Positions 23,653 to 30,735 of a DNA stretch of 54,583 nucleotides are shown in pieces (the first letter of the stretch is position 1; every line of letters begins with the position of its first letter). The notes under the pieces were generated by a model. That model worked only from the letters and a program-made list of their open reading frames with translations. It did not search any database and was not told where the DNA came from. The position numbers and the translations under genes are program-made. The DNA lies in the NCBI GenBank assembly GCA_049287025.1, contig JBAQFA010000019.1, forward strand, positions 1-54,583. Direction: 5' to 3'. The stretch comes from UBA11710 sp049287025 (GTDB lineage: Bacteria; Patescibacteriota; Patescibacteriia; Magasanikbacterales; UBA922).

Positions 23653-23736
23653 AACAATCCAGATTTCCGGATAATCCAGATAGTCCGGGTATTTACATTA
23701 TCTGTAAATCTGGATTATCTGAATATCCGGATTGTT
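23653..23736. repeat. Intergenic inverted repeat (AATCCGGAT/CCAGATT type)
   Basis: The gap is a near-palindrome: AACAATCCAGATTTCCGG at the left and TATCCGGATTGTT at the right, with internal ATAATCCAGATAGTCCGG and AAATCTGGATTATC. The RNA or single strand would fold into a long hairpin. It shows no coding potential. Confidence 0.7.
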
Positions 23737-23737
23737 A

Positions 23738-24478
23738 TTAATTTAATTTTTCCAAATGTTCTCTAGTATTAATGCCAATGGCTTCTTCTGGTAAAATCTC
23801 TACTGACCCAACTCTATCACCACTGGCAATTGCCTGTCCAACTAAATCTGTTAAATAATATTCTTCGGCTTGATTATTATTTTTTAATTTTTTAAGATTA
23901 TTCCACAACCAATCAGATTCAAAACAAAAATAACCTGTATTCAATTCTTTAATTTCTAATTCTTCTCCACTAGCATCTTTTTTTTCTACGATCTTTTGTA
24001 TTTTACCCTGAGTTTTTACCGAAGGGCTACTCCTAACAATCCGACCAAAATCATAAAATTCTTTATAATCACTTTCAAAATTTGGTACTCTCGTAATCAT
24101 CAGAGTTATTTTATTATTTTCTTTTTCATTTATACCAACCAAATTTACAACTGACTCTGGTTTTAAAAATGGCATATCACCATACAGTACCACCACTTTT
24201 TCAACTTTATTTTTTAATAAATTCTCTGCTTGCATCACTGCATGCCCAGTCCCCAGTCGTTCTGCCTGAATCACATAATCTACTCTATCACCCAAATATT
24301 TTTTTACCAAACCATCTTCACTCACCACCACCGCCGGTTTAATATTTAATTTCTCTACCAAAGACACCACATACTCTATCAACGGCTTATTATTTAACTC
24401 ATGTAAAACTTTTGGCAAATCACTCTGCATTCTTTTTCCTTTTCCGGCCGCTAAAATTATAATACCAATATTATTCAT
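23738..24478 (-). CDS. Nucleotidyltransferase, GlmU N-terminal domain only
   Basis: The 246-residue protein has the GlmU uridylyltransferase motifs: IILAAGKGKRMQSDLPKVLH, QAERLGTGHAV, LYGDMPFL, and NTGYFCF and NNNQAEEYYLTD further on, ending at GINTREHL. It should attach UMP to GlcNAc-1-phosphate, giving UDP-GlcNAc. The left-handed beta-helix acetyltransferase half of bifunctional GlmU is absent, so the acetylation step must be done elsewhere. GlmS is in the same strand block. Confidence 0.88.
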   Translation of the reverse strand: MNNIGIIILAAGKGKRMQSDLPKVLHELNNKPLIEYVVSLVEKLNIKPAVVVSEDGLVKKYLGDRVDYVIQAERLGTGHAVMQAENLLKNKVEKVVVLYGDMPFLKPESVVNLVGINEKENNKITLMITRVPNFESDYKEFYDFGRIVRSSPSVKTQGKIQKIVEKKDASGEELEIKELNTGYFCFESDWLWNNLKKLKNNNQAEEYYLTDLVGQAIASGDRVGSVEILPEEAIGINTREHLEKLN

Positions 24479-24489
24479 AATTTATTAAC

Positions 24490-24530
24490 TAGATCATTTC
24501 GACCCGCCGATAAGGCGGGGAGAAATCTTT
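24490..24530. repeat. GC-rich intergenic palindrome (CCCGCCGATAAGGCGGG)
   Basis: ATTTC-GA-CCCGCC-GATAA-GGCGGG-AGAAAT forms a strong hairpin, GC-rich against flanks. On the minus strand it follows the HAD gene region of the next unit and lies just before glmU, so it could also affect transcription. It resembles dispersed palindromes seen in other bacteria. Confidence 0.6.
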
Positions 24531-24579
24531 CTTACAAAATACTTTTAAAAAATAATTACTATTCCAAAATAAAATCTTA

Positions 24580-25221
24580 TTAATTTAAAATATAATCTTT
24601 TATTTCAATTAAAGTCTTAAAATATGGCAAACTAGTTGCTTGATAATCCTCTACTGGATAATGCGGTCCAACTTTCAAAACTACTTTCAATTCTGGGTGT
24701 AATTCTTTTAATTCTAAAGTTTCATCTATTCGATCATTAATAAACCAATATTCTTTATCATTTACAAAAGAAAAAATTTCTTCCATTATCTCTTTCTTTG
24801 GTTTGTTAGTCATGAATACCCGATCAAAATATTTTTCTATACCTGTACCTCTAAACTTTAAATTTTGATATTCTGGATCTCCGAGACTTAATAAAACCAG
24901 AGACTCTCCAGTATTTTTTAATGCTTCCAAAAATTCAATTGTATCTGACAATAAAAATGTTTTTAAAACTTCTGGTTGAATTGATTTGTCCAAAGCTTGT
25001 AAAACTTTCTGTTTATCAAAACCAAATTCGGACAATGCCTCAGCATGACGCTCATCATTATATGAAGCCAAACCTTCAAAAGTATTTCTGGCTGTCATAT
25101 AAGTTTTGGAGTACAATTCTTGACTCACACCAATTTCTGTCAAATGACTCACACGCTGATCACGAAAACCTTCTGGACCAGTGGTGTTAAAAAGTGTATT
25201 GTCAAAATCGATTATATACAT
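24580..25221 (-). CDS. HAD-superfamily hydrolase
   Basis: ATG 25221 gives 213 residues beginning MYIIDFDNTLFNT, HAD motif I. VLLSLGDPEYQ fits motif II, KPKKEIMEEI gives the lysine region and FINDRIDETLEL the acidic motif. The helical cap contains ARNTFEGLASYNDERHAEAL. Substrate unknown; phosphatase is likely. A GTG at 25227 is an alternative start but lies in repeat sequence. Confidence 0.78.
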   Translation of the reverse strand: MYIIDFDNTLFNTTGPEGFRDQRVSHLTEIGVSQELYSKTYMTARNTFEGLASYNDERHAEALSEFGFDKQKVLQALDKSIQPEVLKTFLLSDTIEFLEALKNTGESLVLLSLGDPEYQNLKFRGTGIEKYFDRVFMTNKPKKEIMEEIFSFVNDKEYWFINDRIDETLELKELHPELKVVLKVGPHYPVEDYQATSLPYFKTLIEIKDYILN

Positions 25222-25227
25222 AAACAC

Positions 25228-25332
25228 TGATTTAAACAGATTAACTTTGATTACACAGATAAATACAATCTGTCTAATCTTTAAGTAATAATTAATCTGT
25301 GTAATCCTAATTTAAAATCCGTGTAATCTGTG
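25228..25332. repeat. Gene-free element of ACAGATTA/TAATCTGT words
   Basis: The whole 105-base gap is made of direct and inverted ACAGATTA-type words: AAACAGATTAACTTTGATT and GATTACACAGAT at the left, TTAATCTGTGTAATCC and CCGTGTAATCTGTGTTAA at the right. The stop codon TAA of the TrmB-like gene lies at its edge. It resembles the ends of the GxxExxY element without the gene, so it may be a non-autonomous relative or scar. Confidence 0.65.
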
Positions 25333-26151
25333 TTAAATCTTCATCCACAAATTATTAAAAATCATTTTTTGTGTTCGATAAATTCCATCATTTTCTATTA
25401 CCACACCCACCAATTCTTTTTTAGCATCAAGGGAAATATAAGCAGTCTTACCTGGATAAATAATTATATACGTCGGGGGGGTATTATTATTTCCTCCCCT
25501 ATTAGGGGAGGATGCCTCGGCGAGCGAAGCGCGAGCCGGGCTAGAGGGGTCTAGCCATTTACGTTCATCTAACCCACGCAACTCTCCACCCTGACCAATC
25601 GCAGTCACTCTTACTTTAATTCCTTTGGCGATTCTTACATCTGAAAAAGTCGGAAAGTCATTATATAATTCTTCGCGCAAGCCTTCGGTAGAATAAACCA
25701 GATATTCATTTTTCCCCTGAGCGTCAGCCGAATGGGTATCATCAGAATTTTCACAAGTTGACAGAACATCTTCCAATATTAATCTAATTTCTTCATGATT
25801 ATAATATTTGGCTACTGGTCTTTGCCCACCAGGATTATATAGAGCTTGGAGCTCTGGTAACAACTTACCTAGACTATTTTCTACTTCTTTTAATTCTTTT
25901 TCCTGGCGAAACAGTAAATCCCTCAATTTGTCTGGATCTTCAGCCACAAATAATTGTTTGGTATCTTCTTTATAATATCTCACGATTTGTCTATCTTGTA
26001 AATCCTTTAAAATCTCATAAATGGTTCCACGGTTCAAACCAGTGCTTTCGGCCAATTTTCGGACTGAACTAGGGCCTAATCCCAACAAGATCAGGTACAA
26101 TTTGGCTGATTTATCACTAAAACCAAGTTTTTTAAGTAAGTTTATGTCCAT
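25333..26151 (-). CDS. TrmB-family transcriptional regulator
   Basis: ATG 26151 gives 272 residues. Residues 1-70 form a winged helix-turn-helix of the TrmB/MarR kind (KKLGFSDKSAKLYLILLGLG, VRKLAESTGLNRGTIYEILKDLQ), followed by a coiled-coil segment (FRQEKELKEVENSLGKL) and a PLD-like ligand domain. TrmB proteins often sense sugars. The stretch LDPSSPARASLAEASSPNRG is encoded by a palindromic repeat inserted in frame. A TTG at 26160 is a less likely start. Confidence 0.82.
   Translation of the reverse strand: MDINLLKKLGFSDKSAKLYLILLGLGPSSVRKLAESTGLNRGTIYEILKDLQDRQIVRYYKEDTKQLFVAEDPDKLRDLLFRQEKELKEVENSLGKLLPELQALYNPGGQRPVAKYYNHEEIRLILEDVLSTCENSDDTHSADAQGKNEYLVYSTEGLREELYNDFPTFSDVRIAKGIKVRVTAIGQGGELRGLDERKWLDPSSPARASLAEASSPNRGGNNNTPPTYIIIYPGKTAYISLDAKKELVGVVIENDGIYRTQKMIFNNLWMKI
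25487..25555. repeat. In-frame palindromic repeat inside the TrmB-like gene
   Basis: CTCCCCTATTAGGGGAG palindrome followed by GGCGAGCGAAGCGCGAGCC and GAGGGGTC, clearly GC-rich inside an AT-rich gene. It encodes about 23 residues (WLDPSSPARASLAEASSP plus a few) and keeps the frame. Same layout as 13119-13193 in endonuclease Q. Confidence 0.65.
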
Positions 26152-26163
26152 ATTTGTCAATAA

Positions 26164-26196
26164 AATAAGGAATAAGGAATAAGGAATAAGGAATAA
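26164..26196. repeat. Tandem repeat of AATAAGG, four full units
   Basis: AATAAGG is repeated four times plus AATAA directly upstream of the TrmB-like gene start. A related inverted word (TTCCTTATTCCTTACTCC) lies at 41389-41408. Confidence 0.75.
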
Positions 26197-26253
26197 TTAT
26201 GCTGTATATAGCATAATATAGTTATAATAAATTGTCAATTAATTTCTGACAGG

Positions 26254-26262
26254 TTATCCACA
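26254..26262 (+). promoter_or_regulatory. Consensus DnaA box
   Basis: TTATCCACA is an exact match to the DnaA-box consensus in an AT-rich non-coding stretch (26197-26377). Another exact copy is at 28504-28512. Single boxes may be chance or regulatory. Confidence 0.35.
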
Positions 26263-26303
26263 GATACACTTTAAAAAAACTTTCTACCCCACTTACAAAA
26301 AGA

Positions 26304-26328
26304 ACAGACGAAGCAAAAGCGAGTCTGT
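26304..26328 (-). terminator. Probable terminator of the IMPase-like gene
   Basis: ACAGAC/GTCTGT with inner GC/GC pairs forms a hairpin followed on the minus strand by TTCTTTTTG, 50 bases after the stop. Confidence 0.6.
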
Positions 26329-26377
26329 CTTATATTTATGGGTCAATTTTTTTTAACAGTTTCTATGATAAAACTAA

Positions 26378-27292
26378 CTAGACTAATTTTAGATATTTTT
26401 TTACTTTTTCCAGCAAATCTTTGTTTCCAGCCGCTATTAACGAAAATTTAATATCCTTAATTCCTTGATTTCCTTTTTTAAACAATTCCAATAACCACTT
26501 TTCATTATTTACTAATTTATTATCTTTATATAATTCTACAATTCCGCCTGCTTCTTCAATAATCATTTTTACAGCAGCAATATCGTGAACTTTAATGTCC
26601 CCATTTAAACTAACATGAACATCATAATCACCTGTTGCCACTCGGCAAAGATCTAAAGAAGATAATCCTAGTCGTCGTTGAAATCTGGTATTTAAAAGTA
26701 AATCATAAATTCCTAAATCAAAATTTTTCTGCAATTTTTCTCCCATACGATCAAGACTAACTCCTAAAACTGTGTCTGATAAATCTGTTACTGGAGAAGA
26801 TACTAAACTAATATTTTCTAAATGAGAACCACGACCTTTTATTGTCCAATAAGTTTCATCATGAAAAATATCTCGAACAACTCCAGCACTTACTGCAGAA
26901 AATTTTCCGTCACTAAATAAATCATTTAATGTGCCAATCGCAATTGAAAAACCAACAAACGGTTTAGGTGTCCCATGAGGACGCAAATTATTCGACCCAT
27001 CAATCGGATCAATTATTAAAAAAATTCCATCACTATTTTCATTAATTTCTCCAACCATTAACTGACCGGTTTCTTCGGAAACTAACCAATAATTATTAAT
27101 ATTATATTTTTTTAAAATAATTGGAACAATATTTTTCAATTCATTTTCAACAGTTTGATCACCAACCTTTGTTTGGTCACCACTCATTCCTATTGTTCCA
27201 ATATAATTACCAAGAGATTGGGTATTTTTAACTTTTAAAGAAACTGTGTCCGAAATTTCTCTGGCAATTTGTAATAGATTTGATAAATTCAT
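26378..27292 (-). CDS. Inositol monophosphatase-family phosphatase
   Basis: The 304-residue protein has the family metal motifs: a Glu in WLVSEETGQ, LIIDPIDGSNN, and KVHDIAAVKMIIEEAGG near the end. Such enzymes are Mg2+-dependent and act on inositol phosphates, fructose-1,6-bisphosphate or 3'-phosphoadenosine nucleotides. The DPIDGSNN variant (Asn for Thr) does not settle the substrate. It could serve as FBPase next to aldolase-type metabolism elsewhere in the window, but this is inference. Confidence 0.85.
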   Translation of the reverse strand: MNLSNLLQIAREISDTVSLKVKNTQSLGNYIGTIGMSGDQTKVGDQTVENELKNIVPIILKKYNINNYWLVSEETGQLMVGEINENSDGIFLIIDPIDGSNNLRPHGTPKPFVGFSIAIGTLNDLFSDGKFSAVSAGVVRDIFHDETYWTIKGRGSHLENISLVSSPVTDLSDTVLGVSLDRMGEKLQKNFDLGIYDLLLNTRFQRRLGLSSLDLCRVATGDYDVHVSLNGDIKVHDIAAVKMIIEEAGGIVELYKDNKLVNNEKWLLELFKKGNQGIKDIKFSLIAAGNKDLLEKVKKYLKLV

Positions 27293-27317
27293 ATATTTAA
27301 TTTAATAGGGAATTGGT

Positions 27318-27367
27318 GCCCCGACTGACGATCGGGGCTTCATTGATTTTTGGCACTGAATCGTGCC
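27318..27367. other. Two adjacent hairpins after the GC-rich kinase gene
   Basis: GCCCCGA/TCGGGGC (27318-27338) and GGCAC/GTGCC (27352-27367) lie between the APH-like gene and the IMPase gene. Read on the minus strand they follow the kinase stop by 10 bases and could end its transcript, but no long U run follows. Confidence 0.5.
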
Positions 27368-27377
27368 TGAAAGAACA

Positions 27378-28442
27378 CTATAGCAGGGAGGCGAGTAGCC
27401 GAACCCCTTCGCCGAGAAGCGAGATGTCGTGACCAGGACGCTTGCGTTCTTCAAGGAATCTGATGTCTCCTAAAAGCAACGTCGCGATTTGCAGTGTAAC
27501 CTGCTCTCGCCAGTTGTCTTCCGAGAAATCTACAGCAGCTTGTTCAGCAAACTTCCAAGCTTGGTCGATGATGACTGTTGCCAGTTCATCCACGACCAAC
27601 TCGTAATTTACCACCAGCTTACCGTTCTGCAAGGTCATACTGGACCTGCGCACCAGACTGGCGTTTGAAATCCACCAGCCGGTGAAGAAACTGGCCACCA
27701 CGCGCCAGTCGTGAAGTCCAGTCCACTCCCAGTCCAGCAACCACCACCCATAATCGCGATCGATCAGGATGTTTTCACCGTTCGGATCGCCATGGCAGGT
27801 AACAACCCACTTTGGCGAAACGTACAGACTTGACATCCCTGCGAAAATCTCTCGCAAACACGGGAGGGACTGACCGTTGATGCAGAGCGGGGTGTCGAGG
27901 TACTTCTCGAGGACAACCCCTCCAAAGGAACGACCGTACAGGGACCCCTGTATCCGATCAAACCTTTTCAAGGGATCTCGGGCAAGTTCTCCGCAACTCC
28001 GGAAGGGCACCTTGGTCTTTTTCCAGACTTCGGTAAACTTCCAGAGCACTAGTTCTGTCAGAGACTGCAGGTAACGCGGTTCTACTGTACCATGCTGCAC
28101 CACCTCGTAAAGGTTTTCTCCGTGCACCATGTTCATGAGGAACGCTTGGTCGTTGGCGACAATCACCTTCGGCAGATGATGATCGCCGTACAGAGGAACG
28201 AGAAGTTCACGGTTGTGCACCTGTGAAGTGATGGAATGCTGTGGGTTCAAACTAGGTTCCCCAAACTTCAGCACTCGCACGATCTTCGTAGCCCTGTCTC
28301 GAACGAACACGACACTTGCCCCACTCACACCTCCGTTGGGCATACCCACGATTTCGTAGCTAGAACTAGCCTGGCCAATCAATCCTCTAAGGTGGTGATC
28401 CCACATTTTTCCTCCGGGGACTTTACGTTTTCTCGTCTTCAT
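27378..28442 (-). CDS. Aminoglycoside phosphotransferase-fold kinase, GC-rich
   Basis: The 354-residue protein has the APH/choline kinase active site: TCHGDPNGENILID (residues 215-228) with catalytic Asp and metal Asn, and LLDWEWTGLHDWR (235-247) with the second metal Asp. IVRVLKFGEP fits the ATP lysine strand. It may phosphorylate a small molecule or be a homoserine kinase-like protein; an antibiotic role cannot be claimed. G+C is above half, against roughly one third for its neighbours, and codon choice differs, which points to transfer. Confidence 0.75.
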   Translation of the reverse strand: MKTRKRKVPGGKMWDHHLRGLIGQASSSYEIVGMPNGGVSGASVVFVRDRATKIVRVLKFGEPSLNPQHSITSQVHNRELLVPLYGDHHLPKVIVANDQAFLMNMVHGENLYEVVQHGTVEPRYLQSLTELVLWKFTEVWKKTKVPFRSCGELARDPLKRFDRIQGSLYGRSFGGVVLEKYLDTPLCINGQSLPCLREIFAGMSSLYVSPKWVVTCHGDPNGENILIDRDYGWWLLDWEWTGLHDWRVVASFFTGWWISNASLVRRSSMTLQNGKLVVNYELVVDELATVIIDQAWKFAEQAAVDFSEDNWREQVTLQIATLLLGDIRFLEERKRPGHDISLLGEGVRLLASLL

Positions 28443-28503
28443 CCCGTTTTAAAAAACATTTAATTTTCTAAAATGGAACGACATTACAAACGCACCTCAC
28501 AGT

Positions 28504-28512
28504 TTATCCACA
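28504..28512 (+). promoter_or_regulatory. Consensus DnaA box at the divergent strand switch
   Basis: TTATCCACA, an exact DnaA box, lies in the 155-base gap where a long minus-strand block meets a plus-strand block. Confidence 0.35.
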
Positions 28513-28544
28513 ACAAAATTTCATTTAGGTGATTGACAAACTAA

Positions 28545-28574
28545 TTGTTCGGTGCTTGTTATTTAATATATACT
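28545..28574 (+). promoter_or_regulatory. Probable promoter of the polysaccharide gene cluster
   Basis: TTGTTC (28545-28550) and TATACT (28569-28574) are 18 bases apart, 40 bases before the ATG at 28614. Confidence 0.5.
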
Positions 28575-28613
28575 AAATTTGTATGAATTAAAAATAATTT
28601 GTCAAGATCCCAT

Positions 28614-30734
28614 ATGAAAAACATTACTATAGTTATCCCCACCTATAATGAAAGGGGTAACATTGAAAAATTAATTAAAAAAATTTTTACTCTCAACACT
28701 CAATGGAATGACCTTGAAATGTCTTTGTTAATAGTAGATGACAATTCACCTGATGGGACAGGCAAAATAGTCACAGAACTTGGACGTTTTTTTACCAATA
28801 TACATTTATTAGAGGGCAAAAAAGAAGGATTAGGAAAAGCATATATACGTGGTATAAAATATGCATTAGAAAATTTTAATTCTGACGTCATTATTCAAAT
28901 GGATGCTGATTTGTCTCATGACCCAAAATATCTCCGACCGCTAATTGATAATATTTTGAATGGTTATGATTTGGCGATTGGTTCGAGATATGTAAAGGGC
29001 GGATCTATTCCCAATGATTGGCCACTTAAACGCGTCCTCAACAGCAAAGCTGGGAATTTTTTTGCTCACTATGTTGCCGGTATTAAAAAAATAAAAGACT
29101 GCACTAGTGGTTTTAGGGCTTTCAATCACCATATACTCAATAAACTAGATTGGAATAAAATTCACGCCAATGGTTTTTCTTTTCAACTCAATATACTTTA
29201 CCGCATCATTCAACAGAAAGGAAAAATAATTGAAATTCCAATCAAATTCAAAGACCGCACTCGGGGTAAATCCAAATTAGGAATTTATGATATCATTGAA
29301 TTTATTTATAATGCAGGAAAAATTCGCATTCTAAGTTTCGCTGGACACTTACCTCTTTTGGCTATTTCTTTTTTAATCGTCTCAACTTTTACCATCCTGT
29401 TTCTCACTCTTTCTGGACAAGTTCAATCTACCAAGATAATTACCTACAGTATTCTCATGCTTTCAATATTCATGATAACCCAAGGAGTGTTTACTTTTAC
29501 TGGCTTAATTTATGCCTGGCAAGAACCAGAACGCGTAGCCAAAAATTTATCACCAACAATTTTTTCCCAACCACAATATTCTTTTACTATCCTTATCCCG
29601 GCTTTGCATGAAGAAAAAGTTATTGCGGAAACTTTGCGATCAATTGCCAATATTAATTATCCAGAAAAACTTCTGGAAATACTAGTAATCTGTCGTGCGG
29701 ATGATTTTGCTACGGCCACAGCTGTTAATGAAGCATTTCTAAAACTAAATTTAACTAATGCCAAACTCTTGGTGCCACCAACTTTTCCCAAAAATAAACC
29801 CGATAAACTAAATTTTGGTTTATCTTTTACCAACAATGAAGTGCTATGCGTGTTTGATGCCGAGGATAGTCCCCATTGTGATATTTTGAATATTGTAAAT
29901 ACTGTCATGCTAAGAGATGAAGCCGATGTGGTTCAATCTGGTGTTCAATTGATTGATTACAAATCCCACTGGTTTTCTTCTCTTAATGTTATAGAATACT
30001 TTTTTTGGTTCAAATCAGTCTTACATTTATTTAGTCAAATGGGGGTAATTCCTCTTGGTGGCAATACCGTATTTTTTAAAACTCATTGGCTACGCAAAAT
30101 TGGCGGTTGGGATGCTGATTGTTTGACTGAGGATGCTGATATCGGCTTGCGCCTAAGTTCAGCCGGCGCCAAATTTAGAATCATCTATGATGAAAGTCAT
30201 GCTACCCAAGAAGAAACTCCTAGTTCTACCCTATCTTTTATAAAACAACGGACACGCTGGAACCAAGGCTTTTTACAAATTTTCAAAAAGATGGAATGGA
30301 TGCGCCTGCCCACTTTTAAACAAAAATTCTTAGCCGCCTTTGTCTTGTTGTGGCCAGAAATCCAAGCTATGACTTTTTTGTACATTGTCCTAGCAATAGT
30401 AATGATTTTTACTTTAAAATTACCTTTGGTTGTGGCTTTAATTTCAAATATTCCATTTTATATTCTAATTGTCCAATTGGCAGTCATGAATATTGGTTTG
30501 TATGAATTTACCAAAAAATATAATTTTAAATATTCATTTTGGCTAATACCAAAAACACTACTAGCTTTTTTGCCTTATCAAACTATTTTGGGAATAAGTG
30601 CCCTGCGAGCCGTCTACAGAGAAACAATTCATGAAAACGGTTGGGAAAAAACTGCTCATGTTGGTGCTCACCGTAAACTTGTCTCCAGTCCAACCGCGGT
30701 TAAAACAGAAAAATTTACATCTGCTAATTTATAA
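28614..30734 (+). CDS. Two-domain GT2 glycosyltransferase (polyprenyl-P transferase fused to processive transferase)
   Basis: ATG 28614 gives 706 residues. The first about 235 form a dolichyl-phosphate-mannose synthase-like GT2 (ITIVIPTYNERGNIEKLI, LLIVDDNSPDGTG, MDADLSHDP, CTSGFRAF). Two membrane segments follow (about 245-305). The second half is a cellulose synthase/XagB-like GT2 (ILIPALHEEKVI, DAEDSP, LTEDADIGLRL, KQRTRWNQG) with three or more C-terminal membrane helices. It probably makes lipid-linked sugar and polymerises or transfers glycan at the membrane. No PilZ domain is present. The next gene starts one base after its stop. Confidence 0.85.
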   Translation: MKNITIVIPTYNERGNIEKLIKKIFTLNTQWNDLEMSLLIVDDNSPDGTGKIVTELGRFFTNIHLLEGKKEGLGKAYIRGIKYALENFNSDVIIQMDADLSHDPKYLRPLIDNILNGYDLAIGSRYVKGGSIPNDWPLKRVLNSKAGNFFAHYVAGIKKIKDCTSGFRAFNHHILNKLDWNKIHANGFSFQLNILYRIIQQKGKIIEIPIKFKDRTRGKSKLGIYDIIEFIYNAGKIRILSFAGHLPLLAISFLIVSTFTILFLTLSGQVQSTKIITYSILMLSIFMITQGVFTFTGLIYAWQEPERVAKNLSPTIFSQPQYSFTILIPALHEEKVIAETLRSIANINYPEKLLEILVICRADDFATATAVNEAFLKLNLTNAKLLVPPTFPKNKPDKLNFGLSFTNNEVLCVFDAEDSPHCDILNIVNTVMLRDEADVVQSGVQLIDYKSHWFSSLNVIEYFFWFKSVLHLFSQMGVIPLGGNTVFFKTHWLRKIGGWDADCLTEDADIGLRLSSAGAKFRIIYDESHATQEETPSSTLSFIKQRTRWNQGFLQIFKKMEWMRLPTFKQKFLAAFVLLWPEIQAMTFLYIVLAIVMIFTLKLPLVVALISNIPFYILIVQLAVMNIGLYEFTKKYNFKYSFWLIPKTLLAFLPYQTILGISALRAVYRETIHENGWEKTAHVGAHRKLVSSPTAVKTEKFTSANL

Positions 30735-30735
30735 T

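Noticed and set aside
27378..28442. Antibiotic resistance gene
   Set aside because: The APH fold is shared by many kinases; nothing in the sequence shows an aminoglycoside substrate.
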